From positions 62,001-126,000 of the forward strand of contig NZ_JACHXR010000006.1 in the NCBI RefSeq assembly GCF_014192275.1: a stretch of DNA of 64,000 bases. The letters run 5' to 3'. This stretch comes from Halomonas stenophila (GTDB taxonomy: Bacteria; Pseudomonadota; Gammaproteobacteria; Pseudomonadales; Halomonadaceae). Positions 50,819 to 60,101 of the stretch are shown here, piece by piece. Below the pieces are notes generated by a model that did not search any database, had not been told where the DNA came from, and saw only the letters and a program-made list of their open reading frames with translations. A program made the position numbers and the translations under genes. Every line of letters begins with the position of its first letter. The first letter of the stretch is position 1.

Positions 50819-53557
50819 ATGATCAATAATCTGTTGCGCAAGGTCGTCGGCTCCAAGAACGACCGCGAAGTCAAACGCATGGGCCGCTCCGTGGGCCGTA
50901 TCACCGCCCTGGAGGGCGACCTCGAGAGCCTCGACGATGCCACCCTCAAGGCCCGCACCGCGGGCTTCCGTGAGCGTCTCGACGGCGGCGAGTCCCTCGA
51001 TGCCCTGCTGCCGGAGGCCTTCGCCACGGTCCGCGAGGCCGGTAGGCGGGTCATGGGCATGCGCCATTTCGATGTGCAGATGATCGGCGGCATCACCCTT
51101 CACGACGGCCGCATCGCCGAGATGAAGACCGGCGAGGGCAAGACCCTGGTGGCGACCCTGGCGGTCTACCTCAATGCCCTGCCGGGCAAGGGAGTGCACG
51201 TGGTCACGGTCAACGATTATCTGGCCTGTCGTGACGCCGAGTGGATGCGCCCCCTCTACGAGTTCCTCGGCCTCTCGGTCGGCACCATCTATGCCGGCCA
51301 GACGCCCGAGGAGAAGCGTGCGTCCTACGGCTGCGACATCACCTACGGGACCAACAACGAGTTCGGTTTCGACTACCTGCGCGACAACATGGCCTTCTCG
51401 CTGGAGGACAAGGTCCAACGCGGGCTGCACTTCGCCATCGTCGACGAGGTGGATTCCATTCTCATCGACGAGGCGCGCACGCCGCTGATCATCTCCGGGG
51501 CGGTGGACGAGAACACCGAGCTCTACCGGATCATCGACCGCCTGGCGGTGAACCTGACCCAGTGCACCGACGAGGAGGACCCGGAGAGCGGCGACTTCAC
51601 CCTCGACGAGAAGCAGAAGCAGGTGGAGCTCACCGAGGGCGGCCATCACCGGGTCGAGGAGCTGCTGCGCGCCGAGGGCCAACTGGGCGAGGAGGACTCG
51701 CTGTACGCGGCCCAGAACCTCAACCTGCTGCAGCACATGCATTCGGCGCTGCGCGCCCGGCACCTCTACCACCGCGACGTGGACTACATCGTCAGCGATG
51801 GCCAGGTGGTGATCGTCGACGAGCACACCGGCCGCACCATGCCCGGCCGCCGCTGGTCCGAGGGGCTGCACCAGGCGGTGGAGGCCAAGGAGGGCGTGAC
51901 CGTCCAGCGCGAGAGCCAGACACTGGCGTCCACGACCTTCCAGAACTACTTCCGCCTCTACGAGAAGCTGTCCGGGATGACCGGTACCGCCGATACCGAG
52001 GCCTTCGAGTTCCGCCAGATCTACGGGCTCGACGTGGTGGTGATCCCCACCAACAAGCCGCTGATCCGTGCCGACCTCAATGACCTCGTCTACCTCACCG
52101 CCGAGGAGAAGTTCGAGGCCATCATCGAGGACGTCAAGGCACAGACCGAGGCCGGGCGTCCCGTGCTGGTGGGCACGGCCTCCATCGAGACCTCGGAGTA
52201 CCTGGCCAGCCTGATGAAGGGGGCCGGCCTGGCCTTCAACGTGCTCAACGCCAAGCAGCACCAGAGTGAGGCCGAGATCATCGCCCAGGCCGGGCGGCCC
52301 GGGGCCATCACCATCGCCACCAACATGGCCGGCCGGGGGACCGATATCGTGCTGGGCGGCAACTGGGAGGCCGAGGCCGCCAAGCTCGAGGCCCCCGACG
52401 AGACCCAGGTCGCGCGGCTCAAGGCCGAGTGGCAGCAGCGCCACGATGCCGTGCTCGAGGCCGGCGGCCTCCACGTGGTTGGCTCCGAGCGCCACGAGTC
52501 CCGGCGCATCGACAACCAGCTGCGTGGCCGCGCCGGCCGCCAGGGTGACCCCGGCTCGACGCGCTTCTTCCTGTCCCTGGAAGACAACCTGATGCGCCTG
52601 TTCGGCTCCGACCGGGTGCAGCGCCTGATGCAGGCGCTGGGGCTGGAGCGGGGCGAGGCCATCGAGCACAAGATGGTCTCCAACGCCGTGGAGCGGGCCC
52701 AGAAGAAGGTCGAGGGCCGCAACTTCGATATCCGCAAGCAGCTGCTCGAATACGATGACGTGGCCAACGACCAGCGCCGGGTCATCTACGAGCAGCGCAA
52801 CGAGATCCTCGCCGCCGAGGAGGTCTCCGACAACGTCATGGGCATTCGCGAGGAGGTCCTGGACGAGGCGATCAGCGAGTTCGTGCCGCCCCAGAGCCTG
52901 CCGGAGCAGTGGGACCTGGCCGGCCTGGAGGCCCACCTGAAAACCGAGTTCAACCTCGAGGCGCCGGTGGTGGAGTGGGCCGAGCAGGACGAGCGCTTCC
53001 ACGAGGAGCAGCTGCGCGAGCGCCTGCAGGAGATGCATCGTCGGGTCTACGAGGAGAAGGCCGAGGTCGCCGGTCCCGAGCTGATGCGCCGCTTCGAGAA
53101 GCAGGTCATGCTGCAGGTGCTGGATACCCGCTGGAAGGAGCACCTGCAGTCCATGGACCACCTGCGCCGGGGCATCCACCTGCGCGGCTATGCCCAGAAG
53201 AACCCCAAGCAGGAGTACAAGCGCGAGTCCTTCGAGCTGTTCCAGATGCTGCTGACCAACATCAAGGCCGACGTGACCCGCATCCTCAGTCACGTGAAGG
53301 TGCGTCGCCCCGAGGAGGTCGAGGCCCTGGAGCAGCAGCGCCGCGAGTCGCTGGAGCGCGAGAAGGCCGCGGCCGCCAGCCGTCACGATGCCCCGGAGGC
53401 CGCCGCCGAGGAGGGGGGGCAGCCCGCGGCAGCCGCCCCGGCGCCGGGCAGCGACGGCCGCCCCCTGCGCCGTGAGGGCCCCAAGGTGGGACGCAACGAT
53501 CCCTGCCCCTGCGGCTCGGGCAAGAAGTTCAAGCAGTGCTGCGGCAAACTTAGCTGA
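50819..53557 (+). CDS. secA: Preprotein translocase ATPase SecA
   Basis: This 912-residue motor drives Sec-dependent export. Walker A is MKTGEGKT (102-109), and Walker B is [16 protein letters not shown]. The helicase-like second domain has [14 protein letters not shown], and the C-terminal zinc-binding tail [13 protein letters not shown] binds SecB and phospholipid. I chose ATG 50819 ([18 protein letters not shown]) from family alignment. An upstream ATG at 50792 would add nine residues. Its ribosome binding site is weak, which fits regulated translation. Confidence 0.98.
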   Translation: MINNLLRKVVGSKNDREVKRMGRSVGRITALEGDLESLDDATLKARTAGFRERLDGGESLDALLPEAFATVREAGRRVMGMRHFDVQMIGGITLHDGRIAEMKTGEGKTLVATLAVYLNALPGKGVHVVTVNDYLACRDAEWMRPLYEFLGLSVGTIYAGQTPEEKRASYGCDITYGTNNEFGFDYLRDNMAFSLEDKVQRGLHFAIVDEVDSILIDEARTPLIISGAVDENTELYRIIDRLAVNLTQCTDEEDPESGDFTLDEKQKQVELTEGGHHRVEELLRAEGQLGEEDSLYAAQNLNLLQHMHSALRARHLYHRDVDYIVSDGQVVIVDEHTGRTMPGRRWSEGLHQAVEAKEGVTVQRESQTLASTTFQNYFRLYEKLSGMTGTADTEAFEFRQIYGLDVVVIPTNKPLIRADLNDLVYLTAEEKFEAIIEDVKAQTEAGRPVLVGTASIETSEYLASLMKGAGLAFNVLNAKQHQSEAEIIAQAGRPGAITIATNMAGRGTDIVLGGNWEAEAAKLEAPDETQVARLKAEWQQRHDAVLEAGGLHVVGSERHESRRIDNQLRGRAGRQGDPGSTRFFLSLEDNLMRLFGSDRVQRLMQALGLERGEAIEHKMVSNAVERAQKKVEGRNFDIRKQLLEYDDVANDQRRVIYEQRNEILAAEEVSDNVMGIREEVLDEAISEFVPPQSLPEQWDLAGLEAHLKTEFNLEAPVVEWAEQDERFHEEQLRERLQEMHRRVYEEKAEVAGPELMRRFEKQVMLQVLDTRWKEHLQSMDHLRRGIHLRGYAQKNPKQEYKRESFELFQMLLTNIKADVTRILSHVKVRRPEEVEALEQQRRESLEREKAAAASRHDAPEAAAEEGGQPAAAAPAPGSDGRPLRREGPKVGRNDPCPCGSGKKFKQCCGKLS

Positions 53558-53597
53558 CGGGCGACGCTCGACGCGAATTCAAACAGGAGACGAGGCG

Positions 53598-54827
53598 ATG
53601 GCAGTGGGTCAAGCAAGCTTTCCGGACATGCCGAGGATCGAGGGGCTGCGCCTGGGCACGGCCCGTGCCGGTATCAAGACCGCCGATCGCCGGGACCTGG
53701 TGGTGATCGAGGTGCCCGAGGGGGCCGCCGTGGCGGGCAGCTTCACCCGCAACGCCTTCTGTGCGGCCCCGGTGACGGTGGCGCGCGAGCACCTGGCCGC
53801 TTGCACCACCCGTGGCCAGGCCCCCCGCTACCTGGTGATCAACACCGGCAATGCCAATGCCGGCACCGGCGAGACCGGCCTGCGCGATGCCCGGGCCACC
53901 TGCAGCGAACTGGCGCGTCTCGCCGGCGTGCCCGAGAACGCGGTGCTGCCGTTCTCCACCGGGGTGATCGGGGAGACCCTGCCCATGGAACGGCTGCTCG
54001 GCGGGTTGCCCGAGGCGCTGAGGTCCCTGGACGAGGAGGGCGCCGGCTGGGCCGCGGCCGGTGAGGGCATCCTCACCACCGATACCCGCCCCAAGGGGGC
54101 CAGCGTGACCGTGCCGCTGGGCGACGAGACGCTGACCATCAACGGCATCAGCAAGGGCTCGGGCATGATCAGGCCCAACATGGCCACCATGCTGGCCTTC
54201 GTGGCCACCGATGCGGCCATCGAGCCGAGGGTGCTGGAGACCCTGCTGCAGGAGAGCGTGGCGCGCTCCTTCAATTGCATCACGGTGGATGGCGACACCT
54301 CCACCAATGATGCCTGCATGCTGATCAGCACCGGGCGCGGGGTCGCGGTGGCCGACGAGGAACGCCTGGCGGTGTTCCGCAACGCCCTGCAGCGGGTGAT
54401 GACCGAGCTGGCCCAGGCCATCGTCCGCGACGGCGAGGGCGCCACCAAGTTCGTCAGCCTGCAGGTGGAAGGGGCGGTGACCCGTCGGGAGGCCCTGGAC
54501 GTGGCCTTCACCGTGGCGCATTCGCCGCTGGTCAAGACCGCCCTGGCCGCCAGCGATGCCAACTGGGGGCGCATCCTCGCCGCCGTCGGCCGCGCTCCGC
54601 TGGAAGGCTTCGACGTGTCCCGGGTGACCATCGATCTCGGTGACGTGCGCCTGGTCGAGCGGGGAGGGCGTGCCGCCGGCTACACCGAGCAGGCCGGTAG
54701 CTCGGTGATGGCCCGGGACGAGATCGCCATTCGCATCGACCTGGGGCGCGGCGAGGAGGGGGCCACCGTGTGGACCACGGACCTGACCCGGGAATACGTC
54801 GCCATCAATGCCGACTATCGCAGCTGA
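53598..54827 (+). CDS. argJ: Glutamate N-acetyltransferase / amino-acid acetyltransferase ArgJ
   Basis: This 409-residue self-cleaving Ntn-hydrolase-type enzyme recycles the acetyl group from N-acetylornithine to glutamate in arginine synthesis. The autocleavage and nucleophile site is T197 in RPNMATMLAF. Other motifs are NTGNANAGTG and FNCITVDGDTSTND. Whether it is mono- or bifunctional cannot be read from sequence. AGGAGACGAGGCG precedes ATG 53598, 41 bases after secA. Confidence 0.96.
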   Translation: MAVGQASFPDMPRIEGLRLGTARAGIKTADRRDLVVIEVPEGAAVAGSFTRNAFCAAPVTVAREHLAACTTRGQAPRYLVINTGNANAGTGETGLRDARATCSELARLAGVPENAVLPFSTGVIGETLPMERLLGGLPEALRSLDEEGAGWAAAGEGILTTDTRPKGASVTVPLGDETLTINGISKGSGMIRPNMATMLAFVATDAAIEPRVLETLLQESVARSFNCITVDGDTSTNDACMLISTGRGVAVADEERLAVFRNALQRVMTELAQAIVRDGEGATKFVSLQVEGAVTRREALDVAFTVAHSPLVKTALAASDANWGRILAAVGRAPLEGFDVSRVTIDLGDVRLVERGGRAAGYTEQAGSSVMARDEIAIRIDLGRGEEGATVWTTDLTREYVAINADYRS

Positions 54828-54914
54828 CCCCACCGAGGGGGTGGCGCCAGGCCGGTCGGAGTCAGTAGAGAAATCCCCCGCACCGCCGAGTGCGTGGACA
54901 AGTTGGAAAGGTGA

Positions 54915-55871
54915 ATGAACGCAATGGTGAAGAGAAGGGTGCACGTGGCGGCTGCCGCCATCATCAGTGCCGACGGTCGTGAGGTGCTGCTCGCCCGGCG
55001 TCCGTCCAGCGTGGATCACGGCGGCCTGTGGGAATTCCCCGGCGGCAAGCTGGCACCCTACGAGACGGGGCTCGAGGCCCTGAAGCGCGAACTCCACGAG
55101 GAGCTGGGCGTGGAGATCCGGCGCGCCCAGCCGCTCATCCGCATCCATCACGAGTACTCCGACAAGCATATCCTGCTCGATGTCTGGCAGGTGCATGACT
55201 TCGCCGGCGAGCCCTTCGGCCGCGAGGGGCAGGCGGTGCGCTGGGTGCCCATGGCCGAGCTGGTCAACTACCCGTTTCCGGCGGCCAATGTGCCGATCCT
55301 GCGGGCGGTGATGCTCCCCACCGAGTACCTGATCACCGGGGAGGAGGACGATGAGGCCAGCTTCCAGGGGCGCCTGGAGCGGGCCCTGACCGAGGACGGC
55401 ATCCGCCTGGTGCAGCTGCGTGCCAAGGGGCTGGCGCGGGGCGAGTACCTGGCCCGTGCCGAGCAGGCCCTGGGGCTGTGCCGTCGCCACGAGGCGCGGC
55501 TGGTGCTGAACGGCGAGCCGGAGCTGCTGGATGGCCTGGATGCCGACGGCATCCACCTGACCAGCGAGCGGCTGATGAGCCTCGATCGGCGTCCCCTGCC
55601 CGAGGGCAAGTGGTTGTCCGCCTCCACCCATGACCGCGCCCAGCTGGTCCAGGCCCATCGCATCGGCTGTGACTTCGTCACCCTCTCGCCGCTGCGCACC
55701 ACGCCCTCGCACCCGGAAGTGGCGCCGATCGGCTGGCACGACTTCCAGCAGCTGGTCGAGCATGCCGGGATGCCGGTCTTCGCGCTGGGCGGCATGACCC
55801 GCTTCGACGCCAACCATGCGCGGGCCGTGGGAGCCCAGGGGATCGCCTCGATCCGCGACTTCTGGAAATGA
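54915..55871 (+). CDS. Nudix hydrolase fused to thiamine-phosphate-synthase-like domain
   Basis: This 318-residue protein has an N-terminal MutT-like Nudix domain with the box G44-x5-E50-x7-R58-E59-x2-E62-E63-x-G65, and a C-terminal TenI/ThiE-like (αβ)8 domain (about 140-318; IRLVQLRAKG, GIHLTSERLM, GCDFVTLSPLRTTPSHP, VFALGGMT). The N-terminal half resembles MutT, which removes 8-oxo-dGTP. The role of the ThiE-like half is unclear. The same fusion occurs downstream of secA-argJ in pseudomonads from memory. ATG 54915 follows GGAAAGGTGA. Confidence 0.92.
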   Translation: MNAMVKRRVHVAAAAIISADGREVLLARRPSSVDHGGLWEFPGGKLAPYETGLEALKRELHEELGVEIRRAQPLIRIHHEYSDKHILLDVWQVHDFAGEPFGREGQAVRWVPMAELVNYPFPAANVPILRAVMLPTEYLITGEEDDEASFQGRLERALTEDGIRLVQLRAKGLARGEYLARAEQALGLCRRHEARLVLNGEPELLDGLDADGIHLTSERLMSLDRRPLPEGKWLSASTHDRAQLVQAHRIGCDFVTLSPLRTTPSHPEVAPIGWHDFQQLVEHAGMPVFALGGMTRFDANHARAVGAQGIASIRDFWK

Positions 55872-55883
55872 AGCCGTAAGCCA

Positions 55884-55902
55884 TCAGCTTGAAGCTGGAA
55901 GA
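55884..55902. repeat. Short GAAGCTG-GAAG heptamer remnant
   Basis: TTGAAGCTGGAAGAAA carries one GAAGCTG unit and the start of a second GAAGAAA unit, the same motif as at 22174-22206. It runs straight into the terminator stem. Confidence 0.45.
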
Positions 55903-55939
55903 AAAAACAACCCCGCCCGGGCCGCCGGCGGGGTTGTTT
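55902..55939. terminator. Bidirectional intrinsic terminator after the Nudix-ThiE gene
   Basis: AAACAACCCCGCC (55905-55917) and GGCGGGGTTGTTT (55927-55939) form a 13-bp stem with a nine-base loop, ending in TTGTTT on plus and with an A-run on the opposite side, so it can serve both converging transcripts. Confidence 0.85.
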
Positions 55940-55957
55940 GCTATGGGAGCGGGATAC

Positions 55958-55984
55958 TTCGAGCTTCGAGGTTCACACCTCGAC
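55958..55984. repeat. GAGCTTC-GAGGTTC heptamer pair with small hairpin
   Basis: Two adjacent heptamers, GAGCTTC (55961-55967) and GAGGTTC (55968-55974), lie immediately 3' of aguB. The second is identical to the unit at 14350-14370. CGAGGT (55967-55972) and ACCTCG (55977-55982) form a 6-bp hairpin with a TCAC loop. Confidence 0.5.
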
Positions 55985-55985
55985 C

Positions 55986-56888
55986 CTAGTCGCGATAGCG
56001 CCGGGTCAGGTCGCCGTAGGCATCGATGCGGCGGTCGCGAAGGTAGGGCCAGATGCGCCGCACGTCCTCGCCGCGGTCCAGGTCCAGGGTCACCAGCAGG
56101 CGCTCGGCCTCGCCGCCGGCATGGGCCAGCAGTTCGCCCTGGGGGCCGCAGATGAAGCTGCCGCCCCAGAAGTCGATGCCGGGGCTGACCCCGGAATGGT
56201 CGGGCTCGTGGCCGACCCGGTTGGCCACCACCACCGGCAGGCCGTTGGCCACCGCATGGCTGCGCTGGATCAGCGTCCAGGCCTCCTTCTGGCGGGCCTT
56301 CTCGTCGTCGTCGTCGGGCGGATGCCAGCCGATGGCGGTGGGGTAGAGCAGCAGCTCCGCGCCGGCCATGGCCATCAGCCGGGCGGCCTCCGGGTACCAC
56401 TGGTCCCAGCACACCAGCACGCCGAGCCGGCCCACCGAGGTGTCGATGGGCTGGAAGCCCTGGCCGCGGGCGTCGTCGTGGTCGCCGGGCGTGAAGTAGA
56501 ACTTCTCATAGAAGCCCGGGTCGTCGGGAATGTGCATCTTGCGGTAGTGGCCGACCCGGCCCCGGTCGCGATCGTAGACCACGGCGGTGTTGTGGTAGAC
56601 ACCGGCGGCGCGACGCTCGAACAGCGAGCCCATCAGCACGATGCCGAGTTCCGCGGCCAGCCCCGCCAGCTGGCGGCCGGTGGGGCCGTCCAGGGGCTCG
56701 GCCAGGTCGAAGAGCTCGACGGCCTCGTGCTGGCAGAAGTAGTGGGTGGCGTGCAGCTCCTGCAGCATCACCAGCTCGGCGCCGGCGGCGGCGAGCTCGC
56801 GGATGCCGGCCTCGCTCTCGGCCAGGCTCCGGGCCTTGTCGGGCCAGGCCGACTGCTGGACCAGTCCGACCTTGAGGGTGCGGGTCAT
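55986..56888 (-). CDS. aguB: N-carbamoylputrescine amidase AguB
   Basis: This 300-residue carbon-nitrogen hydrolase (nitrilase superfamily) converts N-carbamoylputrescine to putrescine, CO2 and ammonia. The catalytic triad is E44 (LQELHATHYF), K118 (YRKMHIPDDPGF) and C160 (LVCWDQWYPEAARL). The HATHYF and PDDPGF motifs are characteristic of AguB. It overlaps aguA by four bases, which supports the pathway assignment. Confidence 0.95.
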   Translation of the reverse strand: MTRTLKVGLVQQSAWPDKARSLAESEAGIRELAAAGAELVMLQELHATHYFCQHEAVELFDLAEPLDGPTGRQLAGLAAELGIVLMGSLFERRAAGVYHNTAVVYDRDRGRVGHYRKMHIPDDPGFYEKFYFTPGDHDDARGQGFQPIDTSVGRLGVLVCWDQWYPEAARLMAMAGAELLLYPTAIGWHPPDDDDEKARQKEAWTLIQRSHAVANGLPVVVANRVGHEPDHSGVSPGIDFWGGSFICGPQGELLAHAGGEAERLLVTLDLDRGEDVRRIWPYLRDRRIDAYGDLTRRYRD

Positions 56889-57970
56889 GGGCTCTCTCCT
56901 TCGGCGGGAACGGGGGCCAGGGTGCCCCGGGGCAGCTGCATGGTCAGGCAGTGCAGGCTGCCGTGCTGGCGGATGACGGTCGTGCAGTCGATGGGCACGA
57001 TGTCGCGGTCCGGGAAGGCGCCGGCCAGGGCGTCGAGGGCCCGGTGGTCGGCGGGGTCGCCGTAGACCGGCACCAGCACGGCAGCGTTGATGATCAGGAA
57101 GTTGGCATAGGTGGCCGGCAGCCGGTGGCCATCCTCGGGGTCGTGGCAGGGCTGCGGCCAGGGCAGCGGCACCAGCCGGTAGGGCGTGCCGTCCGCGCGG
57201 CGCAGGCCCTGCAGCTCGGCCTCCATGGCGGTCAGTGCCGGGTAGTGGGGGTCGGCCGGGTCGTCGCAGCGCACGTAGGCGAGGGTGCCCGGGTCGCAGA
57301 AGCGGGCCAGGGTGTCCACATGGCTGTCGGTGTCGTCACCCTCCAGGTGGCCGTGGGCGAGCCACAGCACCCGGGAGACGCCGAGGTCCGCCGCGAGCCG
57401 GGCCTCGATGGCGGCACGGTCGAGGCCAGGGTTGCGGTTGTCGTTGAGCAGACAGGCCTCGGTGGTGAGCAGGGTGCCCTCGCCGTCGGTGTCGATGGCC
57501 CCGCCTTCCAGCACCAGGTCGCGGGAGATCATGGGGCAGGCGAAGACGCCGGCCTCGGCCAGGCGGCGGGTCAAGCCGTCGTCGCGTCCAGCGGCGAACT
57601 TGCCGCCCCAGCCGGTGAAGACAAAGTCCAGCAGCCGCGGGGCGCCATCCTGCATCACGGCGATCGGGCCATGGTCCCGGGCCCAGGTGTCGTCGGCCTC
57701 GGCGACCACCAGTCGCAGGCGCCCGGCGGGCAGGCCGCGTCGGGCGAACCCCTCGGCCAGCCGCACGCGGGTCGCCGCGTCGGGCACGGCGATCAGCACC
57801 GTCTGGTAGCGGCCGATGGCCATCACCAGGCTCTCGAGGGTGGCCTCGATACGCGCCATCAGGGGCGCCCAGTCGCTGTCGGGGCCGGGCCAGGTGAGTT
57901 GCACGGCATCCTGGGGGGCCCATTCGGGCAGCAGGCGATTGGCCATCGGCGGGGTCTCGTCGCGTGTCAT
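56885..57970 (-). CDS. aguA: Agmatine deiminase AguA
   Basis: This 361-residue guanidino-group-modifying enzyme hydrolyses agmatine to N-carbamoylputrescine and ammonia. Motifs are DDTWARDHGPI, FTGWGGKF, VLEGGAIDTDGEGTLLTTE, LAHGHLEGDDTDSHVDTLAR and the catalytic cysteine C341 in HGSLHCLTMQLPRG. I chose ATG 57970. ATG 57946 (MANRLLPEWAPQD) is a good alternative, and neither has a clear ribosome binding site. Confidence 0.95.
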   Translation of the reverse strand: MTRDETPPMANRLLPEWAPQDAVQLTWPGPDSDWAPLMARIEATLESLVMAIGRYQTVLIAVPDAATRVRLAEGFARRGLPAGRLRLVVAEADDTWARDHGPIAVMQDGAPRLLDFVFTGWGGKFAAGRDDGLTRRLAEAGVFACPMISRDLVLEGGAIDTDGEGTLLTTEACLLNDNRNPGLDRAAIEARLAADLGVSRVLWLAHGHLEGDDTDSHVDTLARFCDPGTLAYVRCDDPADPHYPALTAMEAELQGLRRADGTPYRLVPLPWPQPCHDPEDGHRLPATYANFLIINAAVLVPVYGDPADHRALDALAGAFPDRDIVPIDCTTVIRQHGSLHCLTMQLPRGTLAPVPAEGESP

Positions 57971-58092
57971 GAAAGGCGCGAATTTAGGCCGGCGGGGCGG
58001 ATGATGCAAGGATCGCGCAAATCTCCCCCGACGGCGATGCAGTGCCTGGAAAAAAACCGTACCATGAGCGCCCGCCGACAAGGAACGCTCAT

Positions 58093-59334
58093 ATGCTGGA
58101 CCGTCTGCCTTTCCTGATCGGGTTGCGCTACGTGCGCGCCAAGCGTCGCAACCACTTCATCTCCTTCATCTCCCTGACCTCCATGCTGGGGCTGACCCTG
58201 GGCGTGGCCGTGCTGATCCTGGTGCTGTCCGTGATGAACGGCTTCGATCGCGAGCTGCGCACCCGGGTGCTGGGCATGGTCCCCCACACCCGCATCGAGG
58301 TGCCTTCCGGGCTGACCGACTGGCAACCCCTGGCCGAGCGGCTGACGCAGCGCGAGCATGTCATCGGGGCCGCGCCCTACATCCAGCAGCAGGGCATGTT
58401 CTCGGTGGGCGGTCGCAACCAGGGGGCCATGGTCAACGGCATCGAGCCCGAATGGGAGAGCCGGGTGTCGATCATCGACGAGCACATGCGCCGGGGCAGC
58501 CTCGATGAGCTGGCCCCGGGGGAGTGGAACATCGTGCTCGGCTCGCTGCTGGCGCGCCAGCTCGGGGTCGGCGTGGGCGACCGCGTGACCCTGCTGGTGC
58601 CCGAGGCCTCGATCACCCCCGCCGGCGTCTTTCCCCGTCTCAAGCGCTTCACCGTGAGCGGCATCTTCAGCGTCGGCGCGGACCTGGATGCGAGCCTGGC
58701 CTACGCCAACATCGAGGACATGCAGACCCTGGCGCGCATGGGCGACGCCGTGGGCGGCCTGCGCCTGGAGCTGGACGACCTCTTCCAGGCCGGCGGCGTG
58801 ACCCGGGCGATCATCGACGACCTGGGGCCGGGGTACCGGGGCCTGGACTGGACCTACACCCGTGGCAACCTCTTCCAGGCCATCCAGATGGAGAAGCGCA
58901 TGATCGCGCTGCTGCTCACCGTGATCATCGCCGTGGCGGCCTTCAACATCGTCTCGACCCTGGTGATGGTGGTCACCGACAAGCACGCCGACATCGCCAT
59001 CCTGCGCACCATCGGTGCCACGCCCCGCTCGATCATGGGGATCTTCATGGTCCAGGGGCTGGCCATCGGCGTGATCGGCATCCTGATGGGCGTGGGCCTC
59101 GGGGTGCTGCTGGCGCTGACCATTGCCGACCTCATCGGCTTCCTCGAGTCGACGCTGGGCATCAGCTTCCTCGATGCCGGGGTCTACTTCATCAGCGAGC
59201 TGCCTTCCCAGCTGCTGTGGTCGGATGTGGGCAACATCATCGCCGCGGCCTTCGTGCTGACCTTCCTGTCGACCCTCTACCCGGCCTGGCGTGCGGCCCG
59301 GGTCCAGCCTGCCGAGGTGCTGCGCTATGAATGA
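58093..59334 (+). CDS. lolC: Lipoprotein-releasing system permease, LolC/LolF type
   Basis: This 413-residue permease belongs to the LolC/E family, which extracts outer-membrane lipoproteins from the inner membrane and hands them to LolA. It has four membrane helices (one near 25-45, three in the last 160 residues), a periplasmic domain and a FtsX-like core. The segment ASITPAGVFPRLKRF aligns with the LolA-binding hook of LolC. No second permease (lolE) flanks lolD, so it may act as a LolF-type homodimer. The start is ATG 58093, and it overlaps lolD by eight bases. Confidence 0.93.
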   Translation: MLDRLPFLIGLRYVRAKRRNHFISFISLTSMLGLTLGVAVLILVLSVMNGFDRELRTRVLGMVPHTRIEVPSGLTDWQPLAERLTQREHVIGAAPYIQQQGMFSVGGRNQGAMVNGIEPEWESRVSIIDEHMRRGSLDELAPGEWNIVLGSLLARQLGVGVGDRVTLLVPEASITPAGVFPRLKRFTVSGIFSVGADLDASLAYANIEDMQTLARMGDAVGGLRLELDDLFQAGGVTRAIIDDLGPGYRGLDWTYTRGNLFQAIQMEKRMIALLLTVIIAVAAFNIVSTLVMVVTDKHADIAILRTIGATPRSIMGIFMVQGLAIGVIGILMGVGLGVLLALTIADLIGFLESTLGISFLDAGVYFISELPSQLLWSDVGNIIAAAFVLTFLSTLYPAWRAARVQPAEVLRYE

Positions 59335-60064
59335 TACCGCCATGACCCGGACCCTCGACCGGCAGCCGGTGCAGGGTGAGGTGATGCTGGAGTGTCGCGG
59401 CCTGACCCGCATCTATCGGGAAGGGCCCCGGGATCTCACCGTGCTCGACGAGCTCGAGCTGAGCGTGCGGGCCGGCGAGCGCGTGGCCGTGGTCGGCAGC
59501 TCCGGTTCCGGCAAGACTACCCTGCTCAACCTGCTGGGCGGGCTCGACCGGCCCAGCCATGGCGAGGTGCGCATCGCCGACCAGTCGTTGCTGGCCATGG
59601 GCGATGCCGACCTGGGGCGCTTCCGCAACCGCCATATCGGTTTCGTCTACCAGTTCCACCACCTGCTGGCGGAGTTCACCGCCCTGGAGAATGCGGCCCT
59701 GCCGCTGATCGTGCGCGGGCAGCGCAAGAAGGTCGCCGAGGCCCGGGCCCTGCAACTGCTGGCCCGGGTGGGCATGGAAGACCGGGCCGATCACAAGCCC
59801 GGCGAGCTCTCCGGCGGCGAGCGCCAGCGGGTGGCCATCGCCCGGGCGCTGGTCACCGACCCCAGCCTGGTGCTGATGGACGAGCCCACCGGCAACCTCG
59901 ACCAGGCCACCGCCGCCAGCATCCTGGCGCTGATGGACGAGCTGGCCGACAGCGCCGCCTGTGCCTTCGTCATCGTCACCCACGACCCCGCCCTGGCCGC
60001 CCACCAGGACCGCGTGATGCGCCTGGACGGCGGTCGCCTCTCCCCCCAGTCCGACCCGGGCTGA
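59327..60064 (+). CDS. lolD: Lipoprotein-releasing ABC transporter ATP-binding protein LolD
   Basis: This 245-residue ATPase energises lipoprotein release. Walker A is GSSGSGKT, the Q-loop region is FVYQFHHLLAEFTALENAAL (a LolD hallmark), the signature is ELSGGERQRVAIARAL, and Walker B is LVLMDEPTGNLD. I chose ATG 59327; ATG 59342 would remove five residues. Confidence 0.96.
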   Translation: MNDTAMTRTLDRQPVQGEVMLECRGLTRIYREGPRDLTVLDELELSVRAGERVAVVGSSGSGKTTLLNLLGGLDRPSHGEVRIADQSLLAMGDADLGRFRNRHIGFVYQFHHLLAEFTALENAALPLIVRGQRKKVAEARALQLLARVGMEDRADHKPGELSGGERQRVAIARALVTDPSLVLMDEPTGNLDQATAASILALMDELADSAACAFVIVTHDPALAAHQDRVMRLDGGRLSPQSDPG

Positions 60065-60101
60065 TTCCCCGGCCGGGCCCCGCTGCCGGCGGGCCCGGCG
60101 C

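Noticed and set aside
58042..58092. Upstream in-frame extension of lolC
   Set aside because: ATG 58093 (MLDRLPFLIGLRYVRAKR) matches the family N-terminus. The extension has no similarity.
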